Source of the DNA: Fen-999 sp035505955
GTDB taxonomy: Bacteria; Pseudomonadota; Gammaproteobacteria; Burkholderiales; Rhodocyclaceae
Length of the DNA stretch: 10,221 bases
Direction: 5' to 3'
Assembly (NCBI GenBank): GCA_035505955.1
Contig: DATJQH010000007.1
Coordinates: forward strand, 1-10,221
Shown: one piece after another, positions 1 through 6,442 of the stretch
Position numbering within the stretch: position 1 is the stretch's first letter
Layout of the letters: each line of letters starts with the position of its first letter
The notes under the pieces: model-generated
Seen by the model: only the letters and a program-made list of their open reading frames with translations
Database searches by the model: none
What the model was told of the DNA's origin: nothing
Translations under genes and position numbers: made by a program

Positions 1-429
1 TTCGCTTTCCCTCAGTGCCGATTCCGCCGCCTTGACTTGCGTAATGTCCTGGGCGGTTCCATAGGCGAACAACGGGGCGCCATGGGGGCCGCACGAGACT
101 TCGGCCCGCTGGCGCAACCAGGAAATGCCGCCATTGACGACAATACGGTGCTCGATGTCGTAGGGTACGCCAAGGCGCATGTCTGCCCAGGCGGCCGCCA
201 CATTGGCGCGGTCGTCCGCATGAATCGCGGACAGGAAGTCTCTCCAATTCGGTGCGGTGGAACCCGGGAGCCCGAGCATCCGGGACATTTGTTCCGACCA
301 ACTCAATCGCTGGTTCGGAATATCAAAGCACCAACTGCCGATCCGGCTGATCGACTGGCCACGGTGGACGTGATCGATGGGTTGATCGCCATGGTTCTGC
401 GGCACACGGTCCTTCGCAACACCCGTCAT
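1..429 (-). CDS. PAS-domain sensory protein, N-terminal part (runs off left edge)
   Basis: The minus-strand frame is open from a stop at 619-621 down to base 1, so about 143 N-terminal residues are visible and the C-terminus is missing. The protein has a PAS_3-type fold: ISRIGSWCFD near residue 30, the LGLPG turn, the IHADDR motif (family form IHPDDR) around residue 65, the IEHRIV strand, and the closing FAYGTAQDIT followed by the helix KAAESALRESE. That helix is the usual linker to a further PAS, GGDEF or histidine-kinase module, and which one cannot be seen. PAS domains sense small ligands, redox state or light. I chose the ATG at 429 because a GGAG lies five bases upstream. An in-frame ATG at 444 and a GTG at 534 are alternatives. 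It is divergent from the PilZ and receiver genes, which suggests but does not prove a shared signalling role. Confidence 0.85.
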   Translation of the reverse strand, partial: MTGVAKDRVPQNHGDQPIDHVHRGQSISRIGSWCFDIPNQRLSWSEQMSRMLGLPGSTAPNWRDFLSAIHADDRANVAAAWADMRLGVPYDIEHRIVVNGGISWLRQRAEVSCGPHGAPLFAYGTAQDITQVKAAESALRESE

Positions 430-903
430 TGCAACTCCACTCATCTGCTTGCACGGCCCCGGCGCTGCGCCTTGCGGTCCGGGCGCGGTTTCCTGCGAGC
501 AAGCGGCAGTGCCTGCCGTTTCCGAGGCGCTCACGGTCGATTCTATGAAGGTCGCCCGGTAACCACCACTCGTTGTAGTGGAATCACGACGCGAGTCGAG
601 GCTTCGCGCTTGCCAGCGTCATCCAAGTTATCTACGCTCCAGTCGTCATGAAATGCGCATGTTTCGAACAGACACTTCCGGCGCGTGACTCGATGAAGTC
701 GGGCGGCAGGCTCATCGCCGCGGGACAGCGTGATCGGAACCCTCACGGCCGTCCATGCACAAAGTTGACAGCAGGGGACGATCGCAGTTCGCTCGTCAAA
801 GCAGCGCAAAAGGCCGCCGGCCGACAGGTGTTTCTGCAACGCCGTGATCGCTCCCGCAAAGCCGGGCCGAGACTGAGTGGCAACGGGAGGTACGGGCCAG
901 GCA
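430..903. other. 474-bp divergent intergenic region with no supported gene
   Basis: This gap separates the divergent PAS and PilZ genes. Frames on both strands stay open for 80-200 codons here, but the translations are rich in Arg, Cys and Pro and resemble no family I know, as expected of GC-rich non-coding DNA. A perfect TTGACA sits at 765-770, but no acceptable -10 hexamer follows at 16-18 bases. A small inverted repeat, CCACT-N6-AGTGG, lies near 562-577. The region presumably holds promoters for both flanking genes, but I cannot place them. Confidence 0.6.
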
Positions 904-1317
904 ATGGCAGATGATCCAGAGAACGCGGATTCGCCGAAGAACAGGCGCAAGAGCATCCGCTTTCCGGCACGTTGGCACGTCACGGTTGTCTGTCTTTGCG
1001 ATAGGGACAACGAACATCGGTGCTGGACCGGAAAGACGAGCGACGTGTCGACCGGCGGGCTGTGCCTGGAGACTGACCACAACGTGTGTTGTGGCAAGCG
1101 CATGGCAATCGCCCTGAAGATTCCGCCGGCAGCTGCCGGCACGGCACCGACCATCATCCACGTCGAGGCAGAGGCGGCCTATACCGTGTTGGCCCAGCGA
1201 AGCGACCGGTTCCGCACCGGCATTCGATTCAGGGAGCTGGCCGCCAACACCCTCGCGGAACTGGATCAGCACCTCGACATTCACTTCGGGGACTTCGGCA
1301 AGAGCGAGCCGGAATGA
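904..1317 (+). CDS. PilZ-domain protein (predicted cyclic-di-GMP receptor)
   Basis: This is a 137-residue protein consisting essentially of one PilZ domain. The N-terminal c-di-GMP-binding motif RxxxR is present as R15-K-S-I-R19, preceded by R14. The second motif, D/NxSxxG, is D47-V-S49-T-G-G52. Further on is the GIRF strand typical of the PilZ barrel. PilZ proteins bind the second messenger c-di-GMP and pass the signal to motility, adhesion or polysaccharide machinery, and the target here cannot be told. The ATG at 904 has GGGAGG 13 bases upstream, which is a long spacing. An in-frame GTG at 877 would add nine residues but has no ribosome site. The response regulator gene begins 66 bases after the stop and may be co-transcribed. 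Both c-di-GMP motifs are intact, so binding is likely. Confidence 0.91.
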   Translation: MADDPENADSPKNRRKSIRFPARWHVTVVCLCDRDNEHRCWTGKTSDVSTGGLCLETDHNVCCGKRMAIALKIPPAAAGTAPTIIHVEAEAAYTVLAQRSDRFRTGIRFRELAANTLAELDQHLDIHFGDFGKSEPE

Positions 1318-1383
1318 AGGCCGCCGACTGCCGTGCTCCAGGACAACCTGCAGTCTGTTGCGCACCATTGAGTCGGAGGCGAC

Positions 1384-1767
1384 ATGCATACGCTCTTGAT
1401 CGTGGATGACGAGCCGGCAATCCTGTCATCGCTGAAGCGCGCCCTGCGGCTGGCGCATTGCACCGTGCTGACCGCCGCAAGCGGAGAGGAGGGTCTCGAG
1501 CTAATGCGCCGCCAGGCGGTGGCCGTCGTCATGTCCGACGGACTCATGGTGGGAATGACGGGCGTCCAATTTCTCCATCACGTCGAACAGGAATTTCCGG
1601 CGACCGTGCGGATCATGCTCACCGGCTATACGGACCCCACGGTTGTCGCGGGTGCGGAGGCGAACTGCCACCTGTTCGCCCTGATGACGAAGCCCTGGGA
1701 CAACGACGAACTGCTCGACACCCTGCGCCGGGCATTCCAGCATTACGAGGAAGCTCGGGCAGCCTGA
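1384..1767 (+). CDS. Single-domain response regulator (REC/CheY-like)
   Basis: This 127-residue protein is a lone receiver domain with no output domain. It has the acidic pocket D8-D9 in IVDDEP, the phosphoacceptor D52 in VVMSD, the switch threonine T80 in IMLTGY, and the invariant lysine K103 in TKPW. The stretch TKPWDNDELLDTLRRAF closely resembles receivers normally fused to HD-GYP, HDOD or kinase modules, so this may be a shuttle to a separate partner. One deviation is visible: the usual D-x-x-M-P loop after the phosphoacceptor reads D52-G-L-M-V56, losing the conserved proline. The start is well supported by GGAGG at 1375-1379, four bases before the ATG. The gene ends against the convergent DUF1304 gene, and its stop codon lies inside a strong hairpin (1762-1790). 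Confidence 0.94.
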   Translation: MHTLLIVDDEPAILSSLKRALRLAHCTVLTAASGEEGLELMRRQAVAVVMSDGLMVGMTGVQFLHHVEQEFPATVRIMLTGYTDPTVVAGAEANCHLFALMTKPWDNDELLDTLRRAFQHYEEARAA

Positions 1768-1790
1768 GGCGGCGGACGGCCGCGTCAGGC
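1762..1790. terminator. Symmetric hairpin covering both convergent stop codons
   Basis: The stem pairs GCCTGA (1762-1767) with TCAGGC (1785-1790), then, after one G/G mismatch, GCGGC (1769-1773) with GCCGC (1779-1783), around a GGACG loop. The TGA of the receiver gene and the TGA of the opposing DUF1304 gene occupy mirror positions in the stem. There is no T-tract on either side, so it is not a textbook intrinsic terminator. It could still work in both directions by pausing, or simply protect 3' ends. Confidence 0.45.
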
Positions 1791-2141
1791 GGCGAGCACG
1801 AGCGCGAGCCCGATGAACGCGGGCACTGCCTGCACGAACAGGATCTTGCGGCTGGCGGTCGCCGCGCCGAAGAGGCCTGCGATGAGCACGCAGCCGAGGA
1901 AGAAGATCTTGACGGCCGTGCCGTCGGCGCCGAGCCACAGGCCCCAGAACAGCCCGGCGGCGAGGAAACCGTTGTAGAGGCCCTGGTTGGCGGCGAGGAC
2001 GCGCGATGCGGTGGCGGCCTCCTGCGTTTGGCCGAAGGCGCGCAGGCCGGCGGGCTTGTCCCACAGGAACATTTCCAGCACGAGGATGTAGACGTGCAGC
2101 AGCGCGATCAGCGCGACGACGATGTTGGCGAGCGTGGCCAC
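1785..2141 (-). CDS. DUF1304 family integral membrane protein
   Basis: This is a 118-residue, strongly hydrophobic protein with four predicted membrane helices, at roughly residues 5-27, 48-70, 75-95 and 99-117. The N-terminal signature LIALLHVYILVLEMFLWDKPAG, then LRAFG and the ANQGLYNGFLAAGL segment, are typical of the DUF1304 family, whose function is not known to me. Length matches the family. The start is a GTG at 2141; no other start precedes the conserved first helix. Its ribosome site is weak, which fits translational coupling: the upstream RDD gene stops only 16 bases before it. The two genes therefore form a small membrane-protein operon. Inner membrane location is inferred from the helices. 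Confidence 0.89.
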   Translation of the reverse strand: MATLANIVVALIALLHVYILVLEMFLWDKPAGLRAFGQTQEAATASRVLAANQGLYNGFLAAGLFWGLWLGADGTAVKIFFLGCVLIAGLFGAATASRKILFVQAVPAFIGLALVLAA

Positions 2142-2157
2142 GTTGTGCGTTTCCCGT

Positions 2158-2631
2158 TCAAGCCCCGGGAAAGCGGACCGGTTCGGTGCCGCGGTTCTTC
2201 GAGCGCACGACGACGCTGCCGGCGAGCTTGTCGTGCCAGCCCTGCTTGCGGCTGTCGAAGGCGATCCACACGAAGCCGAGGCACAGGGGCAGCGTGGACA
2301 CGAGGTAGGCGAAGTAGCGGATCACGCTCTGGCGCAGCGACAGCGTGCCGCCGGTCCCGGCATCGACGATGCGCAGCGACAGCGCCATCTTGCCCGGCGT
2401 CGCCTGGCGCGCGCGCCAGAACCACACGGCCGCGACGAAGGGCGCCACCCAGGTGATGAGGAAATCCGCGGGCCCGGCGACGATGCGATTGGCGACTTCG
2501 CTGTCGAAATACTCGCCGCCATAGATCCATGTCAGCAGCGGCGTCGTGATCGCCATGACCAGGATCACGTCGATCAGCGTTGCGCCCAGCCGGATCCAGA
2601 ACCCCGCGTATTCGACTTCATTGCTGTCCAT
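2158..2631 (-). CDS. RDD family membrane protein
   Basis: This 157-residue protein has the RDD family layout. The first helix carries YAGFWIRLGATLIDVILV with the family Arg (R14) and Asp (D21). The middle has the conserved RQATPGKMALSLRIVD segment, and the end has AFDSRKQGWHDKLAGSVVV with the other family aspartate. Three to four membrane segments are predicted. RDD proteins are poorly understood; some members have been linked to ion transport or stress tolerance, and no substrate can be assigned here. The start at 2631 is preceded by GGGAGGAA with four spacer bases, a very good site. The frame stays open far upstream, antisense to the amidotransferase gene, but that extension is a GC-rich artefact. 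The gene is first in an operon with the DUF1304 gene and diverges from the amidotransferase gene across 90 bases. Confidence 0.92.
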   Translation of the reverse strand: MDSNEVEYAGFWIRLGATLIDVILVMAITTPLLTWIYGGEYFDSEVANRIVAGPADFLITWVAPFVAAVWFWRARQATPGKMALSLRIVDAGTGGTLSLRQSVIRYFAYLVSTLPLCLGFVWIAFDSRKQGWHDKLAGSVVVRSKNRGTEPVRFPGA

Positions 2632-2641
2632 GAGCTTCCTC

Positions 2642-2669
2642 CCGAATGGCAAGCCTACCCGACATTCGG
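2642..2669. promoter_or_regulatory. Inverted repeat, candidate operator in a divergent spacer
   Basis: CCGAATG at 2642-2648 and its exact complement CATTCGG at 2663-2669 flank 14 bases. The arm centres lie 21 bp apart, two turns of the helix, as expected for a dimeric regulator. It sits between the RDD and amidotransferase genes, just upstream of a possible -10 (TATAAC, 2679-2684) for the latter; no convincing -35 is visible. Function is inferred. Confidence 0.3.
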
Positions 2670-2691
2670 CATTTGTTCTATAACATCGCAC

Positions 2692-2720
2692 GGCGTACCA
2701 CGAGGGCTGACTTTCAAGAA
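2692..2720 (+). repeat. 29-bp interspersed repeat, copy 1 (leader of amidotransferase gene)
   Basis: This segment begins GGCGTACCACG and ends one base before the amidotransferase ATG at 2722. It matches 7331-7359 at 27 of 29 bases, differing only at 2703 (A/G) and 2717 (A/C), while the bases immediately upstream of the two copies are unrelated. It fills the place where a ribosome site should be: the only purine-rich candidate, GAGGG at 2702-2706, is 15 bases from the ATG. Confidence 0.55.
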
Positions 2721-2721
2721 C

Positions 2722-4491
2722 ATGTGCGGCATTTGCGGTGAACTTCGTTTCGACGGCGGCCAGCCGGACCTGACCGGCCTCGCGCGCATGATGGCGCGCC
2801 TCGCGCGGCGCGGGCCTGACCACGAGGGCGTCTACACGGACGGGCCGCTCGCGTTCGGCCATCGCCGCCTCGCCATCATCGACCTCTCGGCGCACTCCGA
2901 TCAGCCGATGGTGGACAAGGCGCTCGGCCTCTCCGTCGTCTTCAACGGCACGATCTACAACTACCGCGAACTGCGCCGCGAACTGGCGGCGCTCGGCTAT
3001 CGCTTTTTCTCGGAGGGCGACACCGAGGTCATCCTCAAGGCCTACCACGCCTGGGGCGAGGACTGCGTCGTGCGCTTCAACGGCATGTTCGCGTTCGCGG
3101 TGTGGAGCGAGGCGGATCGCGCGCTTTTCCTCGGCCGCGACCGCGCCGGCATCAAGCCGCTGTACTACGCGCAGGATGGATCGCGCTTCCGCTTCGCCTC
3201 GACGCTGCCGGCGCTGCTGGCGGCGGGCGGCGTCGACACCGGGTTCGATCCCGTCGCGTTGCACCACCACCTGACGCTGCATGCCGTGGTGCCGGCGCCG
3301 CGCACCCTGCTCCGCGGCGTGCGCAAACTCGCCCCCGCGCACGTCATGACCGTCGATGCCAACGGCAAGTCGGAGACGCGGCCCTTCTGGCACCTCAAGG
3401 CACAGCGGCCGGCGCTGCAGCTGGGAGAATCGGCGTGGCTTGCGCGCGTGCGGGCTTCGCTTTCCGCCGCGGTGGAGCGGCAGCAGACGGCGGCCGACGT
3501 GCCGGTCGGCGTGCTGCTCTCCGGTGGTCTCGATTCCAGCCTGCTCGTCGGGCTGCTGCACGAGCTCGGCCATCGCGACGTGCAGACCTTCTCGATCGGT
3601 TTCGGCGATCGCAACGACGAATCGGGCAACGAGTTCATCTACTCCGACGCCGTGGCCAGCCACTTCCGCACCCGGCACCGCAAGTACCTGATCCCCGACG
3701 ACGAGGTGCTGGCCGCGCTGCCCGAGGTCGTCGACCAGATGTCCGAGCCCATGGTCAGTCAGGACGTTGCGGCCTTCTACCTGCTCTCGCAGCGCGTCGC
3801 GCAATCGGTGAAAGTGGTGATGAGCGGGCAGGGCGCCGACGAAGTTTTCGGCGGCTACTTCTGGTATCCGAAGATGGATGCGGAGGCCGGCACGCCGCTG
3901 GAAAAATTCGCCCGCCACTACTTCGATCGCGACCACGCTGAATACCTGGCGACGGTGGGCGACGCCTACGCCGTGGGCGACGTCACATCCGAACTCGTCG
4001 CGGCACGGCTTGCCGAGCCGGAGGCCGACAGCTTCCTCGACGAAGTGCTGCGCTTCGACGCGACGACGCTGATCGTCGACGATCCGGTGAAGCGCGTGGA
4101 CAACATGACCATGGCCTGGGGCCTGGAAGCGCGTGTGCCCTTCCTCGACCACGAACTGGTCGAACTGGCGATGAGCATGCCGCCCGAACTCAAGCTCAAG
4201 GAAGGCGGCAAGTGGCCGCTCAAGGCCATCGCGCGCGGCCTGATCCCCGACAGCGTGATCGACCGGCCCAAGGGCTACTTCCCGGTGCCGGCCTTCAAGT
4301 ATCCGCAGGGCGCCTTCCTCGACTTCATGCGCGGCGTGCTCGACAGCGAGGCCTGCCGCAGCCGTGGCCTGTTCCGGCGCGACATGGTGGAGAAGCTGCT
4401 ATCGGCGCCGATGGACCACACCACGCGGCTGCAGGGCGCCAAGGTCTGGCACCTGGCGCTGCTCGAATACTGGCTGCAGCGGCACCTCTAG
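2722..4491 (+). CDS. asnO: NAGGN-type asparagine-synthase-family amidotransferase
   Basis: This 589-residue protein has two domains. The N-terminal class II glutaminase begins MCGICGELRF, so Cys2 becomes the catalytic N-terminal cysteine; this fixes the start at 2722. It also shows RRGPD, GHRRLAIIDLS, VFNGTIYNY and GDTEVI. The C-terminal ATP-pyrophosphatase domain has the loop S267-G-G-L-D-S-S and the SGQGADEVFGGY and EARVPFLDHEL motifs. The segments LPALLAAGGVDT and LTLHAVVPAPRTLLRGVRKL, and the length, point to the family that amidates the osmolyte dipeptide N-acetylglutaminylglutamine (TIGR03104 type, asnO in Sinorhizobium) rather than ordinary AsnB. The usual companions, an N-acetylglutaminylglutamine synthetase and an M42 peptidase, are absent here. 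No good ribosome site is seen, because a 29-bp repeat abuts the ATG. The gene overlaps the convergent GST gene by four bases. The exact substrate is inferred. Confidence 0.93.
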   Translation: MCGICGELRFDGGQPDLTGLARMMARLARRGPDHEGVYTDGPLAFGHRRLAIIDLSAHSDQPMVDKALGLSVVFNGTIYNYRELRRELAALGYRFFSEGDTEVILKAYHAWGEDCVVRFNGMFAFAVWSEADRALFLGRDRAGIKPLYYAQDGSRFRFASTLPALLAAGGVDTGFDPVALHHHLTLHAVVPAPRTLLRGVRKLAPAHVMTVDANGKSETRPFWHLKAQRPALQLGESAWLARVRASLSAAVERQQTAADVPVGVLLSGGLDSSLLVGLLHELGHRDVQTFSIGFGDRNDESGNEFIYSDAVASHFRTRHRKYLIPDDEVLAALPEVVDQMSEPMVSQDVAAFYLLSQRVAQSVKVVMSGQGADEVFGGYFWYPKMDAEAGTPLEKFARHYFDRDHAEYLATVGDAYAVGDVTSELVAARLAEPEADSFLDEVLRFDATTLIVDDPVKRVDNMTMAWGLEARVPFLDHELVELAMSMPPELKLKEGGKWPLKAIARGLIPDSVIDRPKGYFPVPAFKYPQGAFLDFMRGVLDSEACRSRGLFRRDMVEKLLSAPMDHTTRLQGAKVWHLALLEYWLQRHL

Positions 4492-5168
4492 AGCGGCCGG
4501 CGCAGGTCATCGATCACCTTGCCGGCGAGCAGCACGTCTTCCTCGTGCTCGGCGTCGCGCCAGGGTTCTTGCAGCGCGTCGGCGTACCACTGCTTCATGG
4601 CGGGAAGTTCGAGCAGGCGCTGCGCGTAGCGGTTGGCGACATGGCCCACCGGCGGCTGGTACGTCTGCAGCCGGAAGGCGACCGGCCCGAAGAAGGCGTC
4701 GACCGCGCAGAACCGGTCCCCGGCCAGGAAAGGACCGCCGAAGCGTTCGATGCCCTCGGTCCACAGTTCCTCGACCCGGTCGAGATCGGCGCGCAGCGCG
4801 TCGGAGATTTCGTGCAGGCGCACGCGCAGGCCGCAGTTCATGCCGCAGTTGCCGCGCAGCGTGAAGAAGCCCGAGTGCATCTCGGCGCAGGCGCAGCGCG
4901 CCCAGGCGCGGGCGGCGTCGTCTTGGGGCCAGACGCCCGGATGGCGCTCGGCCAGATACTCGACGATGGCCAGCGAGTCGTAGACCACCGTGGCGCCGTC
5001 GTGCAGGCACGGCACGCGACCGCTGGGCGAGAAGCGGCGGAAGGCGGTGGTGTCATCGGTGAACCGCTCCAGCCGCTCGGTGAAGGGAATGTTCAGTTCC
5101 TTCATCAGCAGCCATGGCCTCAGGGACCAGGAGGAGTAATTCTTGTTGGCGATATAGAGTTCGTACAT
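4488..5168 (-). CDS. Glutathione S-transferase family protein
   Basis: This is a 226-residue soluble protein with the canonical two-part GST layout. The thioredoxin-like N-terminal domain opens YELYIANKNYSSWSLRPWLLM, with likely catalytic serines at 12-13. It continues with GRVPCLHDG, containing the cis-proline P53, and the glutathione-binding D64-S65 in VVYDSLAIVEYLAERHP. The C-terminal helical domain includes FLAGDRFCAVDAFFGPVAFRL, the usual N-capping region. It presumably conjugates or reduces a substrate with glutathione; the substrate is unknown. I chose the ATG at 5168 because GGAGG lies nine bases upstream; the ATG at 5195 lacks such a site. It follows mobA by 36 bases on the same strand, so the two may share a transcript, although no functional link is evident. 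Its stop shares the palindrome CTAG with the stop of the amidotransferase gene. Confidence 0.91.
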   Translation of the reverse strand: MYELYIANKNYSSWSLRPWLLMKELNIPFTERLERFTDDTTAFRRFSPSGRVPCLHDGATVVYDSLAIVEYLAERHPGVWPQDDAARAWARCACAEMHSGFFTLRGNCGMNCGLRVRLHEISDALRADLDRVEELWTEGIERFGGPFLAGDRFCAVDAFFGPVAFRLQTYQPPVGHVANRYAQRLLELPAMKQWYADALQEPWRDAEHEEDVLLAGKVIDDLRRPL

Positions 5169-5204
5169 GAGGTTGGTCCTCCTTGCTTCGATCATACGCC
5201 TTTG

Positions 5205-5807
5205 TCATGTTTCGGGATTCTGCAGCGCGTCGCGCGTGTTGAAATTGGTGAAGGCGCGCGGATCGGGGAAATCCGCTGCCGTGGCGCCGATCGAGACCAG
5301 CCAGCTTTCCGCCTTGCGCTCGCCGCCGGCGAGATGACGGTCGAGCGAGGCCGCCGCCTCGCGGCGCACCAGCAGGAACACCGGTTGCAGGTGTCCGTCG
5401 CAGCGGGCGACGGCAACCGGCGCGCCCGACTCGGTGAGCGCCGCCAGCAGCCGCGCGACGAGGTCGGCGGGCAGGAAGGGCGAATCGCAGGGCGCGGTGG
5501 CCAGGAGCGGCGTCGCGCAGGCCGCGAGCCCCGCCTGCAGGCCGGCCAGCGGCCCGGCGAAATCTCCGTCGCGATCGGGCACGACGGGAAAGCCGCAGGC
5601 GCGATAGCGCTCCAGGTTGCGGTTGGCGCTGATGATCAGCGTGGCGACCTGTGGCCGGAAGCGCTCGATCACCGATTCGACCAGCGTGCGGCCGCGGAAC
5701 GGCTCGAGCCCCTTGTCGACGTTGCCCATGCGGCGGCCGAGGCCGCCGGCGAGGATCAGGCCGGTGATGCGGCTGTGCGACGCAGGCGCTTGAATGGTCG
5801 TGTTCAC
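5205..5807 (-). CDS. mobA: Molybdenum cofactor guanylyltransferase MobA
   Basis: This is a 200-residue cytoplasmic enzyme that transfers GMP from GTP to molybdopterin, making the molybdopterin guanine dinucleotide cofactor used by DMSO-reductase-family enzymes. It has the nucleotide-binding signature LAGGLGRRMGNVDKGL (residues 19-34), the DRDGDFAGPLAGLQAGL segment (78-94), and the metal-binding aspartate D108 in APCDSPFLP. Length agrees with MobA. The start is a GTG at 5807, the only possible start before the LAGG motif; it adds a short unstructured leader and has a weak ribosome site. No molybdoenzyme gene is in the window. It is divergent from the deaminase gene with only 37 bases between the starts, so the two promoters must lie in that spacer or overlap coding sequence. 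Confidence 0.94.
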   Translation of the reverse strand: MNTTIQAPASHSRITGLILAGGLGRRMGNVDKGLEPFRGRTLVESVIERFRPQVATLIISANRNLERYRACGFPVVPDRDGDFAGPLAGLQAGLAACATPLLATAPCDSPFLPADLVARLLAALTESGAPVAVARCDGHLQPVFLLVRREAAASLDRHLAGGERKAESWLVSIGATAADFPDPRAFTNFNTRDALQNPET

Positions 5808-5844
5808 GGTCGGAACTTATGCGAGATTGTCGATTCGCAGCATA

Positions 5845-6435
5845 ATGCAAGTCGTGAACCGAACCGTGCAGATCGCGCTGCCCGAGTGGCTGGCCGAGGC
5901 GACGGCGGCCTGTCCGCCGCTGCCTGCGCCGGCGGAACGCATGGCGTTCGTGGTCGAGCTGTCGCGCCGCAACGTGGAGACGGGGAGCGGCGGGCCTTTC
6001 GCGGCGGCGGTGTTCGAGATCGGCAGCGGCCAGCTGGTGGCGGCCGCGACCAACCTGGTGGTCGCCAGCAGTTGCTCGGCCGCGCATGCCGAGGTGCTGG
6101 CGCTGTCGTTCGCGCAGCAGACGCGCGGCGACCATGACCTCGGCGCCGACGGCCGGCCCCCGGTCGAGCTGGTCGGCAGTTGCGAGCCCTGCGCGATGTG
6201 CCTGGGCGCGATCGTGTGGTCGGGCGTGCGGCGCGTGGTATGCGCGGCGACCGGCGCGGATGCCGAGGCCATCGGCTTCGACGAGGGACCGAAACCGGCC
6301 GACTGGGCCGGGGAACTGCGCCGCCGCGGCATCGAGGTCGTCGAGGGCGTGCTGCGCGCCGAGGCCGTGGCCGTGCTCGTCACCTACCGGCAGCTGGGCG
6401 GCCTCATCTACAACGCCCGCGCGGGCGGCGCCTGA
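5845..6435 (+). CDS. Nucleoside/base deaminase (guanine deaminase-like zinc enzyme)
   Basis: This 196-residue member of the cytidine/deoxycytidylate deaminase fold has all active-site elements: H81-A-E83 in SAAHAEVLAL gives one zinc ligand and the catalytic glutamate, and C116 and C119 in SCEPCAMCLGAIVWSG give the other two. GSGGPFAAAVFE (48-58) is the substrate-side strand, and ATGADAEAIGFDEGPK resembles bacterial guanine deaminases more than tRNA-adenosine deaminase TadA. The family hydrolyses an amino group from a purine or pyrimidine; the substrate here is a guess. An N-terminal extension of about 30 residues precedes the usual first helix. The ATG at 5845 has no good ribosome site; a GTG at 5854 is possible. 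It leads a plus-strand run and ends seven bases before glcF, so the two are probably co-transcribed. Confidence 0.9.
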   Translation: MQVVNRTVQIALPEWLAEATAACPPLPAPAERMAFVVELSRRNVETGSGGPFAAAVFEIGSGQLVAAATNLVVASSCSAAHAEVLALSFAQQTRGDHDLGADGRPPVELVGSCEPCAMCLGAIVWSGVRRVVCAATGADAEAIGFDEGPKPADWAGELRRRGIEVVEGVLRAEAVAVLVTYRQLGGLIYNARAGGA

Positions 6436-6442
6436 CGAGGCC

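Noticed and set aside
765..770. TTGACA as a -35 element for the PilZ gene
   Set aside because: The hexamers at 16-18 bases downstream (such as TTCGCT) do not resemble a -10, so a complete promoter is not supported.
648..914. Possible 88-residue plus-strand gene before the PilZ gene
   Set aside because: It is Arg/Gly-rich with no recognisable domain, lacks a ribosome site and overlaps the PilZ start.
543..1157. Open frame of 204 codons on the minus strand across the spacer and the PilZ gene
   Set aside because: It overlaps the well-supported PilZ gene, its translation resembles no family, and no ribosome site is seen.
2158..4152. A 664-codon minus-strand open frame spanning the RDD gene and the antisense of the amidotransferase
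   Set aside because: Only the last 157 codons are RDD. The rest is the complement of a clearly conserved gene, with His/Arg/Val-rich nonsense, and the RDD gene has its own excellent ribosome site at 2631.
4580..4589. Third copy of the repeat start (GGCGTACCAC) inside the GST gene
   Set aside because: Only ten bases match, and they encode the conserved-looking WYA of the GST on the other strand, so it is coincidence.
5828..5846. Promoter TTGTCG/CATAAT for the deaminase gene
   Set aside because: The two hexamers are only eight bases apart and the second overlaps the start codon.
4212..6137. 641-codon plus-strand frame across the amidotransferase end, GST and mobA
   Set aside because: It is the antisense of two well-supported minus-strand genes with all their motifs. 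The frame is open only because of high GC.
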